A DNA stretch of 64,000 nt from Psococerastis gibbosa (Eukaryota; Arthropoda; Insecta; Psocodea; Psocidae): NCBI GenBank assembly GCA_963971405.1, contig OZ020487.1, positions 36,739,039 to 36,803,038 of the forward strand, in the 5' to 3' direction. The notes below the pieces were generated by a model. The model did not search any database. It saw only the letters and a program-made list of their open reading frames with translations, and had not been told where the DNA came from. Position numbers and translations under genes: made by a program. Shown here piece by piece: positions 13,086 to 23,636 of the stretch (position 1 is its first letter; the number at the start of each line of letters is the position of its first letter).

Positions 13086-13469
13086 GGCGCCCATTCCACC
13101 GACCGGCTAGGGCTATTTACAAAAACGGTGACGTGGTAGCAGACATTCAAGACTTAGGTGGCGTTTCCACCGACCTCGCATTGCAGAATTGACGGAAATG
13201 TTTATTTTCCTCTATGCCATAGTTAAAATTGATCAATGATCATACAGTAAAATCACAAACAAACAAACTAAAATTAAAAAATGGCGCCATGGGATATGTT
13301 AAGTACAAACATTTTAATAGATTTCTATAAAAAGAAAAATTCTAATTTCCGTCAATGTCATTTGCATTCTGCAGTGCGAGATCGGTGGAAACGTCACCTA
13401 AGTCTTGAATGTCTGCTACCACGTCACCGTTTTTGTAAATAGCCCTAGCCGGTCGGTGGAATGGGCGCC
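13086..13469. mobile_element. Composite MITE, TTA target duplication (full copy)
   Basis: 384 bp. TIR begins GGCGCCCATTCCACCGACCG, with TTA at 13083-13085 and 13470-13472. Each arm is two modules: an outer one ending in the core GACGTGGTAGCAGACATTCA, then an inner TIR (TTAGGTGGCGTTTCCACCGA). The centre is about 190 bp of non-repeated sequence with no coding potential. Three-base TTA/TAA flanks suggest PIF/Harbinger mobilisation. Confidence 0.88.
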
Positions 13470-14399
13470 TTAGGTTACCGTAACATTGGTTGACAGTCAA
13501 CTAACAATCGTACAAAAATGGTTAATAGCCAAGAGTGTAGTCGCATTATTTATATCGCCGCACAATGCTTTACAGACCTGTCAAAAGTAACAACACCTAG
13601 GTATGAAGAGGAAAGATAAAATGTTTATACATATACAGCTTTGAATGGCTGGGCTCTGCCTGGGCAAGTTGAAGTGCAAAGTGCCTATGACAGGTTGCAT
13701 AGGTCTCAAAGAGGCCGCCTGTGCTCTTATTAGGAGAATAGGATCGGGAACTGTAAAGTTGATCTGCATTGCATTGTTTCTAGCACGTACCTGGCTGTAA
13801 TAACCCATGTTGGAGCTTAGACCTAACTACCTATGCTTATTTGCACCTACTGACTGCTGCGCTTCGACATAAATGGTCGGTTTCATTGTGCCGTGTGTCG
13901 AATGGTTTTGAAGCCTATCTATACGCCTACAATAAACTAGCAACATGGAAGATGTCGTTTCGAGTTAATTTGTTGCGTTTAGTGTTAACAGTATTAACGT
14001 GTCCGAAGGCAAGCACGTACCCTGATGGGGCAGCATAGTGAAGAAACCTACTATACTGTGTATGTATAAACTTAACCGCCCCCCCCCCTGGAAGTTCTAA
14101 CAGTGCCCTCTTCCCGTCTGCTGCTATAAAAATGCGGGGGAGCAAAATGCTTAAAAATTTACCATCTATCACTGGAATTATCAATTTTCCACAGTTGAAT
14201 AGCTTCGTCCAATATCATTCTAATAACCCTCTCTTTTTTTCAAAACTGAAAATGAGGGATCTATTTGTGGCAATGGTGTAATACTATTTAACCAAGGGTT
14301 GTTTGGACTTACATTGTCTGCTGTTAATAGTCATTAGAGGCATGGGCCTCATAGTCATCGAACAATTAGGGCGGAGCCCATTGTCAGGGGGAAGGGGGC

Positions 14400-14437
14400 G
14401 ACGACGTTTCGCGAGTGTGTGCTACTCCCATCATCAG
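14400..14437 (-). ncRNA. Hammerhead-ribozyme-like core
   Basis: On the minus strand: CTGATGA (14431-14437), a possible stem II of GAGT/ACTC, GAAAC (14406-14410), then GTCGTC. Order and spacing match the hammerhead core found in Penelope-like element ends. Helices I and III were not confirmed. Confidence 0.4.
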
Positions 14438-14612
14438 GCTCTGATGACCTGAGAAGGACTGATGGCTTAGTCCTGATAAGGACTCATGGTTGTTGGTCGA
14501 TTGACTCATCGCTCTTGTTTTCTACTGACATTAGACACGATATGGTTGCCATTGGTTGGGGAAAAAGTGGAGTTCGAGTAGAAGTTTCAAACTATATAGT
14601 TACTCTAGCGAG

Positions 14613-14690
14613 GGCCGTGGTCGCGTGGTTAGATGGCTTGCATTTCAATCGGGAGAACGGTAGTTCGAATCCTCAAGGGGATCGGATTTA
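14613..14690 (+). repeat. tRNA-like / SINE-like segment
   Basis: An A-box-like TGGTCGCGTGG at 14619 and B-box-like AGTTCGAATCC at 14662-14672, spaced as in a tRNA. No proper acceptor stem, so not called as a tRNA gene. Confidence 0.4.
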
Positions 14691-14765
14691 CTCAATAATT
14701 CATAGTAGGGAACAAGAGCGATGATTCAATCGGCCAAAAACCATCAGTTCTTATCAGGACTTTGC

Positions 14766-14800
14766 CTGATGATGAGAGCAGCACCCACTCCCGAAACATC
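14766..14800 (+). ncRNA. Hammerhead-like core, opposite arm
   Basis: CTGATGA (14766-14772), GAG…CTC, GAAAC (14793-14797), then ATCG where the other arm has GTC. Probably decayed. Confidence 0.3.
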
Positions 14801-14999
14801 GCCCCCTTCCCACTGACAATGGGCTCCGCCCTAATTGTTCGATGACTATGAGACCCATATCTCTAATGACTATTAACACAACAGGTAATGTAAGTCCAAC
14901 GAACCCTTTGTTAAATAAAATGAGGTATAGAACGTTATTCAAGGGAGGTATTCAGTTTATCATAGAAGCAATAACACATACATTAAAAAACACAGAATA

Positions 15000-15345
15000 C
15001 CAAAAGTACAGCACTATTACGTCACTAGATACATGGAAACACAGCCATTACAAGTATCCCTTACAAGATTGACCTACATATACAACGACAGGTCAAGTAC
15101 GTAGGACTAACGCACTACAACAGACTCCCGATACACGTAAAAATATTAAACAATTGAACGCATTTCGACAATATCTAAAAAGAAATCTCAACGAGTTAAC
15201 ACCGAAGACTGACTGACTGACTTAACGTAGATTAAGATTTTTTCCAAATTTAATATGCACACGGGCTGAGCCCTGCAGCATAATTATTACGATTACTGTA
15301 TAACTTAACTTTTTATGGAAATATAAATTGTATTGTATAGTTTAT
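15000..15345 (+). repeat. LINE 3' end (ORF C-terminus and 3' UTR)
   Basis: Decayed frame reads PLTRLTYI-like, then THYNRLPIHVKNIKQLNAFR and a stop near 15205: the usual C-terminal block of Jockey/CR1-type reverse transcriptases. The 3' UTR (GACTGACTGACTTAACGTAG, ending near 15345) is repeated at 2035-2215 in the other orientation. Confidence 0.75.
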
Positions 15346-15732
15346 GAACTCCAGAGTTCAACAGGGACCCCAATAAATATGAAAATAATAATAAACAGTT
15401 GTTAACTTTTGTAGAAAATAAGTAAATCGGCATTTCTGAATTACTGTTAGGATTAGGCTAATTACAAACCCAGTAATCGTATTGAAATTCCTACAACACC
15501 TACAGTAGGCTACTTTTCAAATGATTAATAATTAGTAATTTATGAAATTGTTCTTACTGTATACATAGGTACTGTATCGAGAAAATTATCAGATCGGCTA
15601 AGAAATTTATAGAATTGTATTTATGTACTGTATCGAGAAAATAGCGTACAAAGTATCAATATTGTACGTTACGCAGTATAATTTATAACTTCCTATTGAA
15701 ATTATCTACTACTTGACTATCATCGACTATCG

Positions 15733-15850
15733 ACTGGCAAAGTGCGGTTGCGTGCTTCTACATGTGCGAGTCCCTACATGCTGCCAAGCCATCGGAGACG
15801 TGTCGTAACATTACACGGGTACCAACCTACTGAAGCCACTGAAGAGGTAA
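15733..15850 (+). repeat. SINE family B copy
   Basis: GTTGCGTGCTTCTACATGTG, CGAGTCCCTACATG, GGAGACGTGTCGTAACATTA; head preserved, tail truncated at about 15850. Confidence 0.66.
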
Positions 15851-16940
15851 ATTGTTTGTATGGTATTACCTTTAGGTATAAAAAAGGTATAAGTAAAGAA
15901 CAACAACTTATTTGCAATGGCATATGCACATGCAATGCGGCCAGCGCAACAGCCAACTAGTGTAACTAGTCACATATATTCATTCAGCTTTCTTCAGTGG
16001 CAATAAAAGTTGAAAACTTCTTTTTTCATGTAGATAATCAGATAATACGATACTACAATAGGTGGTAGAAAACCGTCCAGGTAACCACGAGCTATAAAAA
16101 TAAATAAAGTGAGAAGCAATAACAAAAGACATGACCCTTCTATTCTTTCCCACAGTTTATTCCCCGTTTAGTTTTCAGAGTTGTCAGTCATTACTTGCCA
16201 ATAGGTCATACTTGTATATTTATTAAGCGTTCGCTATCAATTGTTTTCCCTATCTGTGGCTACGTGACCTTTTGATGGTTTGGGCGTACCCGCTGGAAAA
16301 GGGCCTTTAGTCGTCGCTGTATGGTGCTATTGAATGCTCTCCGAAGGCATCATGCTCGGCATAGTTTATAGGCATGCTAGGCCATAGGCAATACTGCCCA
16401 TAGCTCAGCCTGGGTAGTTTACATCGTGTAGAATAATAGGGTGTAACGTTAAGCTATAAAAGTGAAGATGGGCTTGATAATCATTATTATTGTGTATCCC
16501 ACACAGATTTAAATTAATTTAATATATAATATATAATAATATATAAACGCTAATTTTATATATAGCTGATAATTTAATCGACAATCCACTAAAGAGGCCT
16601 AAATGGCTTATTTAATGCAAGTCATTTCTATTACATGAAATGGCGCCGACTTGTATATTGCCCAGGTCGTCAAGCACCCCCCCCCCCCCCCAACTTCCAA
16701 GAGAAGGGAGCTGAACATACATAAATATTCTACAGGCTAAATGCAAACAAATTCATACTACTAACTACAACAACCTAATACCGCCCATTGTTTCCACAAT
16801 ATACGATATAAGAAAATAGATAATGCATGTAATACATACACGTACATCTTAACATAAAGTATTTGTATTGCGTCTATGCTTTGTTCAAAAATTCAGATAT
16901 TATTTGGCACGCACTACCAGACCTAGGCCCTATATAAGAT
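15851..16940. other. Intergenic, nothing assigned
   Basis: No coding signal. A 17-base C run at 16677 suggests another poly-G/C MITE whose ends I could not define. Confidence 0.45.
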
Positions 16941-16946
16941 CCAACT

Positions 16947-17275
16947 CACGTTGAAGTAGCCGGCCGCCATACCAAGTTGAATCCAGGGGACCAGAGCAGG
17001 TTCAAAGCTGCAGATAACTTGGTCGTGTGCACATTGCTGGTAGGGAAACATGGTAGGACTTGTCCTGGTCACCTCCGAACTAATCGTGTGACTTCACTGT
17101 GTTTCCCAAGTGGTTCGGAATCCACTATAATCAGGAGGTCCACTGTCCTATGGGCTGGCATAGGACAGTCAAGTCGGGGTCGCTCTATGGGCCCAAATAT
17201 GAGGCCTAAGTCGTTATTAACCCGACGAACACTACTACTACACGTTGAAGTAGCCTTTGCGGCGCTGGAACAAGA
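16947..17275. repeat. Repeat unit 1 of a ~310-bp direct repeat pair
   Basis: Nearly identical (about 97%) to 17692-18003. Begins near GCCGGCCGCCATACCAAGTT and ends ACGTTGAAGTAGCCTTTGCG. The long ORF through it is not matched by any family I know. A diverged relative lies at 42205-42475. Confidence 0.75.
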
Positions 17276-17691
17276 TCGCCCGAGGACCTAAGTGTCTTTT
17301 CAGATTTCAGGGATTTTTACAGTAACTTAATTTACAGTTATATTTTATCTTAAGAGCAAATTGGAGTAGCCCCACGTTCTTTACACAAAGTCGATTTTCA
17401 CAGCTAATGTCGATCTTATAGAGCTATCAAATAATCAGAAATGCTCCTCTACATTTCGATATATGACAATTAATGGTCTTAACGAGCAGCAATTGGCTCG
17501 ACGATTGTTATGTCTTTGAGATATTGTAATTTTACACTTATAAGCCGTTTCCCCTCCGATTGTGTCATAATTTTCACTTAAAGCGTTATAGGTACCTAAG
17601 GTTCCGTTTTTTTTTTTTTTTTTTTAATGAAACGAACTGTTTTAGTCACAATTTGTCATCTTGGATACCGTGTTTAGTAAGGTCTATCTGC

Positions 17692-18003
17692 GCCGGCCGC
17701 CTTACCAAGTTGAATCCAGCGGACCAGAGCCGGTTCAAAGATGCAGATAACTTGGTAGTGTGCACAGTGCCGGTAGGGAAACATGGTAAGACTTGTCCTG
17801 GTCACCTCCGAACTAATCGTGTGACTTCACTGTGTTTCCCAAGTGGTTCGGAATCCACTATAATCAGGAGGTCCACTGTCCTATGGGCTGGCATAGGACA
17901 GTCAAGTCGGGGTCGCTCTATGGGCCCAAATATGAGGCCTAAGTCGTTATTAACCCGAAGAACACTACTACTACACGTTGAAGTAGCCTTTGCGGCGCTA
18001 GTA
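17692..18003. repeat. Repeat unit 2 of the direct repeat pair
   Basis: Same sequence and orientation as 16964-17275, about 730 bp further on. High identity implies a recent duplication or two recent insertions. Confidence 0.75.
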
Positions 18004-18449
18004 CGTTGAAACTAGGCCCTATTGATTTTACAAAAAAAGGCTTAATACATAAATTATAGGAAATTTTCTCTAGTTTAATTTTTTATATACCTAAATATTT
18101 TTATCATAAAATGAGTAGGAAAGGAGATTTTGTCAAAAAACTGTTTTTAGACGCCATTTTACCAAGATGGCGGCGCGAGCGGCAAATATTCGAAGGGGCA
18201 AAGTTGAAATTCGTAAAGAGCACATTGAAATCTATAACATCACCAATTTTCAAAACTCCCGGAAAACTTTCCAGGTAACCTCATTTTTTAGCACCAAATG
18301 ACTGTACTATTGGGAATGGCTGGAAAATGGCAGGCTAATTATCTATATTGGCGGCTTAAGGTTTTAATTTTTGACCAAGCACTTAGAACTAGATAAAATG
18401 AGCTTGCTTTTGTTACAGAATGTTCCACCAATGAAGGATGAACCTAGCC

Positions 18450-18500
18450 AAGGCCGTGCCCAGGTTTTGATTTCGGGGGGGGGGGGGGGATCTAAAAAAA
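18450..18500 (+). repeat. CAAGGCCGTGCCC-family end with poly-G
   Basis: Terminal CAAGGCCGTGCCCAGGTTTT then about 13 G. Only one end is recognisable. Confidence 0.5.
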
Positions 18501-18685
18501 ATTTAACGTAATTTAATGAATTAATGGATAAATTCTCCAAAAATATACGAAAAAGAATTCTCCCTTTATTTGCAGTTACATCCATCTCCGTCAGTTAGAT
18601 CTATACCTACTATCAACATCTATACCTGTATACTGTATATACTCCTCTGCCATCAAAATGCGTTAACATCAGTAACACCCACTAG

Positions 18686-18883
18686 CAGGCCCGTACCGAA
18701 GGGGGGGGGGCAAGGGGGCCATGGCTCCCCTTAATTTCATAAAAAAATAATAAATAATGTAAGAGTTTTAGCCAAAACTCCTAAAATCACTACGGATGTA
18801 CCGGTACCTATCATTTATTTAAAAAAAATTGTTCTTGCTCCCCCCCCCCCAAAAAAAAAAATTAAATCCTGGGTACGGGCCTG
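18686..18883. mobile_element. hAT-like MITE, perfect 8-bp target duplication
   Basis: 198 bp, ends CAGGCCCGTACC…GGGTACGGGCCTG, flanked by CCCACTAG at 18678-18685 and 18884-18891. Poly-G near one end, poly-C then poly-A near the other. Confidence 0.9.
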
Positions 18884-18943
18884 CCCACTAGGCTGTATTT
18901 TTGGGTATACGCAATATTTTCAAAAACATTTCCATGGTGAATG

Positions 18944-19141
18944 CAGGGGCGGATTTTAGAAGGGGGTCACAGGATTCGTACCCCCCCCCCCCCCAAAAAA
19001 AAAAATTATTATTAACTTACACTAGATAACAATGGGTTTACATTGGGAATTAAAAATAATTATATTTTTTAATGTTATAATCCACTGAACCTACCCGCTG
19101 ACCGCCCTCCCCCCCTAAATTGGAGGCAAAATCCACCCTTG
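18944..19141. mobile_element. hAT-like MITE, perfect 8-bp target duplication
   Basis: 198 bp, ends CAGGGGCGGATTTT…AAAATCCACCCTTG, flanked by GGTGAATG at 18936-18943 and 19142-19149. Runs of C/A internally. It lies 53 bp from the element at 18686-18883. Confidence 0.9.
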
Positions 19142-19149
19142 GGTGAATG

Positions 19150-20470
19150 AAAAATTATGAATTCGAGTCGTTTGTTTAAATATAAAGTTTCTTGCAATTA
19201 AAATACATACCTACACTGTTTCATACCACCTATAATTTATATAAAAAATCCCGGGGGAGAACTCCTGATCGCCTGTTTCGGGTAATTTCAATACGCTATG
19301 GTATTTATAATTGGCGTAGGCCCACTAGGTCTAATAGGTATTCTTAGTATTATTAAAGGGGGCGCCAAGAAAAGGTTCCCCCCCCCCCCCCCCCAGCAAA
19401 TCGTAGATCCGCGTATGCTAATCAAACCGACTTAAAATACTCATCACAATGCGATATGAGGACAGATCGTTAAGTTTAATCAGCCCAAAATTTTTGCATG
19501 TTCCGGATTGTTCCCGCAGTTCCACGAGGACCTCCTTCATGTTCACCTCGCACTGCAGGCTGGCGACCAATGGCTGAGGACCGCGTAAGGTGGAGGACTA
19601 TTGTTAGAGGTTAGAGCGGGGAAAAATCCCACTGGACTGACTAAATTAAAAAACAGCGCGCAGTGAGTGGCGGGAATACTTTGAAACTCGAAACGGAAAT
19701 GAGTCGAAAGGGGAATAATTCGAGCATTAACCACGATTAAACACAATTGGGGGCGAGTCAAAATAATTTATTGGGTTTTTTGGGGGGTGAGGTTAACCAC
19801 ATGAAGTCAACTTGGGAGTTAAAAGGTGCCTAAAAGTGGCGCCTACGCGTTTAGGTGCCTGGACTCTATTCTGTTGACAACGTTCCTCTCTAATGTTTTT
19901 CCACTTGGTAGACACGTTTCGTATAAAGGTTCATCATCAGGATTTCCGATTATCCGGAAAGGTCGCGGGAAGGGGGTTTTGTCCTTCCATCGCTGTTCCT
20001 TCCCGGATGATTCGCTGTTGTATTGGGTGCTCATCGGTGGAGTTCTGTCACCGACATGGCTCCTTACTGCTGCAATTTTATCCTGAACATTTCTTTTTTT
20101 TTTCCCATACGGTTACCGCCGGTGGTGGGAGTATACATAGTTTCTGTATGTCGACGCTCTACCACAGGCTGTAATTTACAGGTTTTTAAGTAATAAACAT
20201 GTAGGTAGGTGGTTGTATAATTTATAATACATACTGCTATTATTATAATGTTCTAGCATTAAGTATTACACAATGATTGTTAGTCGCGTTCTTCTTGCGA
20301 CTGGTTGTTTTGGCTCCTCTGGAGATAGAGAATTTTGGCTTCCCGGTTTGGTGATTAAGCCCGGAATATTGTATGATATATATATATAGGATATACCTGG
20401 AAACAGGAAATTAATTTAGTGTTAATTACAATAAGTTATTTGTTACCTTAGTGAGATTTTATTATCAGTA
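19150..20470. other. Intergenic, possible Penelope-like debris
   Basis: C run at 19379-19394; hammerhead-like core at 19911-19940. No reverse transcriptase motifs. Confidence 0.4.
19911..19940 (-). ncRNA. Hammerhead-like core
   Basis: Minus strand: CTGATGA (19934-19940), 13 bases, GAAAC (19916-19920), then GTGTC. Stem II is weak. Part of a non-coding stretch followed by a small ORF and a fourth related motif at 20750-20770 (CTGTGA…GAAACGTC). Confidence 0.35.
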
Positions 20471-20475
20471 TCAAT

Positions 20476-20748
20476 ATGAAGACGTTTCGGTCTTTTCTAC
20501 AACAGATCAATTATGACGCGTTGCTTGAGGTAGCAACGGAGTTGCAACAATTGCGCCCTGATTTTGCCTTTGATATGAATGGGCCGTTCACGGCACTGCG
20601 GAGAGAAGTGTGGGATGCGGTCCGGGACAACCCTGACGTGCTCTTGCACATCTCAGGGATTGAAAACCTTCCACTGACAGATCCGGCGTCAATGGCCATC
20701 CCAATAATTCTTAGGCAGGAGGGTGGTGCGGCGGTGCCAAGCTCATGA
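20476..20748 (+). CDS. Small ORF of unknown function (90 aa)
   Basis: Begins MKTFRSFLQQ and ends GGAAVPSS. It is more GC-rich than its surroundings, has balanced amino-acid use and is predicted acidic with one helix-rich N-terminal half. A hammerhead-like motif follows directly at 20750-20770, so it may be a leftover N-terminal piece of a mobile-element ORF rather than a host gene. Not recognised. Confidence 0.35.
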   Translation: MKTFRSFLQQINYDALLEVATELQQLRPDFAFDMNGPFTALRREVWDAVRDNPDVLLHISGIENLPLTDPASMAIPIILRQEGGAAVPSS

Positions 20749-21305
20749 GCTGTGAAGCCTTCGAAACGTCAGTGCTATCAAAATGCGCAAAACCCTACAT
20801 TTTAAATTTTATCAAATAACTCTCTGGGCTCTGGGCACCCACGCAAGGGACAGTTAGGTCATGCCTCTAAATTACAGGCATCGTAGATACATGAAAACCG
20901 TTTCCCCCTTTTTCTACATTTTTCTGAAACCCGGGGGGGGGGGGCCAAATGATACCCCCTCGATAAGCCATCGTTACGCATCTGCTCCAAATCTGCATCA
21001 AAATCTGCAGCTGTTCCACCATCTCTACGACCATATATTATTAATTATTTTATTTTAAATTCAGGATAAAATTACATGATTATGCCTTATTTTAGCAGCT
21101 CTGTGCAGGGCCGGCCCAATGGGGAGGCGGGTGCGTGCCCAGGGTTTTATGTCCGCTTTGACTACAGCTAAAGAGTTGGCTAGCGAACTTAAAGTCGAGC
21201 CGAGGCTTCTACAAAAAAGAGTTCGAAAGAAGAAAAATCCCTTTCGGCTATGGCCGATCAGGTGCAGGGAGATTCCGCAGACCCTGCTTTTCCTCTACGC
21301 TACTC

Positions 21306-21600
21306 AGAGGCGTAAAGTTTTAGAATGATGGCGGGGGCAAAACTAAGTAGACCTTATGACGTCATCAGGCAGGATTGAAGAAAAAATTGATAATATAATA
21401 GAAAAATTGTAGAGTTTTACGCATTTGTTAATAGTTGTAAAGTATAGCTGTAGATTTTACAAAGCTAAAAAAAGAATGCTTATATTCATATTGCTGCAAA
21501 GGGGACTATGAAGTAAGAACCACGTCTTACAATGCTCGAAGCTGGGGGGGGGGGTAAAGCCAAAAGAAGCTGGGGGGGGGGGGGCAAGTTGGACCGTCAG
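21306..21600 (-). mobile_element. Poly-G hAT-like MITE nested in the hAT element
   Basis: Starts CAGAGGCGTAAAGTTTTAGA and includes GATGGCGGGGGCAAAACT, TGACGTCATCAGGCAGGAT and two runs of 10-12 G. Same family as 11276-11592 (opposite orientation), 22771-22825 and 42500-42800. Confidence 0.65.
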
Positions 21601-21819
21601 TTCAGTCAGATTTTAATTCATTCCTCTGCGACCAATATTGACTGAGATATGAATTATATAAGTTTCAATCGGCCGCCATCTTATAACTAAATAGCGGATC
21701 TAGCTTGTTAACGAACTCGATCAAGGCATTTGTATGATCAATGTTTGTGCCAAGTTTCATCCAAATCGGATAATATTTACGGAAGTTAGAGTGTTTCCTA
21801 AAACTGATATACATGTATA

Positions 21820-21844
21820 GCCTATATATATATATACAGTATAT

Positions 21845-21875
<31 letters not shown>

Positions 21876-21885
21876 CATATATAAC
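21820..21885. repeat. TA-rich microsatellite
   Basis: (TA)n with interspersed TACA, inside the deleted hAT element. Confidence 0.85.
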
Positions 21886-22019
21886 ATTTTGAACGGAGGT
21901 TGGTGTTAGGCTCAGGGGGTCATGAAATGAAAAGTTGTGAAGCTGTAGTTGATCAAGTTCTTGTATCCATCAAGGAAAGATTCAATTTTCCGACCTTTGG
22001 GGTTTTTTATTTGATCTAA

Positions 22020-22442
22020 AAAAAAATCGCGAACAGTAGTGATCAACGAAAACACTGCGACGACCTCCATACTCATTATAGAAATGACTTCAATGCGGTC
22101 GGCTTATTCAGTGAAATACAGTCGATAACAGGTTTTGGATGCAACCAAAGCCCAGCCGACATACTAAACTTTATTAACAAGAACCGTCTGCATGAGCTTT
22201 ACCCAAATCTTTGGGTAGCAAACAGGCTGCTTCTTACGATCCCCGTGACGGTCGCGTCTGGGGAGCGAAGTTTTTCTAAACTGAAGCTGATCAAGACGTA
22301 TCTTCGCTCGTCTATGACGCAAGAGCGTCTTGTTAACTTAGCCATGATCTCCATAGAAAATGACATAGCAGAAAAATTGGAGACGTCGACCCTTATACAA
22401 AAATTTTCTATATTGAAGGCCCGGCGTAAGGCAGCGTTTTAG
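22020..22442 (+). pseudogene. hAT transposase C-terminus (dimerisation domain), fragment
   Basis: From about 22140 in frame: LHELYPNLWVANRLLLTIPV, then VASGERSFSKLKLIKTYLRS, SMTQERLVNLAMISIE and a stop at 22440. This is the hAT C-terminal dimerisation block (SGERSFSxLKxIKxxLRSxMxQxRLxxLxxLSIE). Upstream reading is broken; the N-terminal DNA-binding part is absent. Confidence 0.85.
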
Positions 22443-22770
22443 TTAACAATTGGTACGACGAATGATTGATAATTATAATTAAAAATTAGTTTACTTCTAC
22501 TTGAATATGCATTTTTATATATAATAAACCCGAAGTCTTAAAAATTCGGAGGGGGGGGGGGCACCACAGTAAAAGTTTGCACGCGCATGCCGAATCCGCT
22601 CGGGCCGGCCCTGGCTCTGTGTAAGTCCTTTGTCCCAATCAAGCACTAGCTTGGGGTTGCGGACAGTAAAAGTTATTATTATTATTGGAATCGGCTGACG
22701 TAGGCTCAAGCCCAACTGTAACAGTCATAAGTTCACTTCACAAGTCTGTGAGTTTCGTTTTATTCCCGAA

Positions 22771-22825
22771 CCAGAGGCGTAAAGATTTAGAATGATGGCG
22801 GGGGCAAAACTAAGTAGATCTTAGT
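22771..22825 (-). repeat. Terminal fragment of the GGCGTAAAG family
   Basis: CAGAGGCGTAAAGATTTAGAATGA and on to TAAGTAGATC; abuts a LINE-like fragment to the right. Confidence 0.6.
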
Positions 22826-22827
22826 AG

Positions 22828-23070
22828 ACCAACTTTATGCCCCTGTCCCAAACACAGCCAAGTTCTCCAAGCCAATGGCCTTGACTTGCAGGAGATCCGT
22901 GAAGGCAGCGCCCAGCACTACACTTGCAGAGAAGGTGTTCTGATGTTTCTTCTTCCAGTCCACAGCGGTGACATTGCCTTCTTGTAGCCAAGTCCATTCT
23001 GCCCGGGTGGACTAGAAATGGCCCCCGGGGCAGGAGTGCCGTTAGAGTTCTGATAGACCTCCTACGGTGC
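22828..23070 (-). repeat. Retroelement C-terminal fragment (CCHC-like finger)
   Basis: Minus frame reads RTLTALLPRGPFLVHPGRMD then CHRCGLEEETSEHLLCKC, the gag-knuckle-like CxxC…H…C motif after the RNase H region of many non-LTR elements. Cut on the right by the MITE at 23076 and on the left by a GGCGTAAAG-family end. Confidence 0.65.
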
Positions 23071-23075
23071 CCATT

Positions 23076-23450
23076 CCATTGACCGGCTAGGGCTATTTCC
23101 AAGAACGGTGACGTGGTAGCAGACATTCAAGACTTAGGTGGCGTTTCCACCGACCTCGCATTGCAGAATAGACGGAAATGTTTATATATTCCTCTATGCC
23201 ATAGTTAAAATTGATCAATGATCATACAGTAAAATCACAAAAAACAAACTAAAATTAAAAAATGGTGTCATGGGATATGTTAAGCACAAACATTTTAATA
23301 GATTTCTATAAAAAGAAAAATTCTAATTTCCGTCAATGTCATTTGCATTCTGCAATGCGAGATCGATGGAAACGAAACCTAAGTCTTGAATGTCTGCTAC
23401 CACGTCACTGTTTTCGGAAATAGCCCTAGCCGGTCAATGTAATGGGCGCC
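23076..23450. mobile_element. Composite MITE copy (flank TAC)
   Basis: 375-bp copy with the same two-module arms and centre as 13086-13469. TIR GGTGCCCATTCCATTGACC; flanks TAC at 23073-23075 and 23451-23453. It interrupts a LINE-like fragment at its left. Confidence 0.85.
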
Positions 23451-23496
23451 TACGATCATGTTATAATATAAACGAACAAATACAGGTAGGTTCTTA

Positions 23497-23636
23497 GGCA
23501 TAAATTGCACCGACCTCGATAGTGATAGTGATACTGATATTGACGTGGTGGCAGACATTAAAGACAGTCTAAAAATATCGGCTAGCACGTCAATATCAGT
23601 ATCACTATCACTATCGAGGTCGGTGGAATTTGCGCC
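23497..23636. mobile_element. Foldback MITE with core motif, TTA flanks
   Basis: 140-bp palindrome with arms built of short GATAGTGATAGTGATAC units. The tip carries GACGTGGTGGCAGACATT. TTA at 23494-23496 and 23637-23639. It lies 46 bp from the composite MITE at 23076-23450. Confidence 0.8.

Larger units (their letters stand above)
14291..14913. repeat. Long inverted repeat with hammerhead-like cores and a tRNA-like loop
   Basis: Arms of about 200 bp (14291-14530 and 14700-14913) are about 85-90% complementary (shared CGAACAATTAGGGCGGAGCC). Each arm holds CTGATGA…GAAAC separated by about 20 bases. The loop holds a tRNA-like stretch. The arrangement resembles head-to-head ends of Penelope-like elements; no reverse transcriptase is visible here. 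Confidence 0.6.
21106..22613 (+). mobile_element. hAT DNA transposon, internally deleted, perfect 8-bp target duplication
   Basis: Ends CAGGGCCGGCCC…GGGCCGGCCCTG, flanked by GCTCTGTG at 21098-21105 and 22614-22621. It keeps transposase pieces at 21150-21250 (ALTTAKELASELKVEPR) and 22020-22442. The middle is replaced by another poly-G element (about 21306-21600) and TA-rich sequence. Confidence 0.92.

Noticed and set aside
17560-18009. 149-codon ORF over the direct repeat
   Set aside because: The N-terminal part is a poly-T stretch giving a Phe run; the rest is repeated DNA without a recognised domain. Kept only as a repeat.
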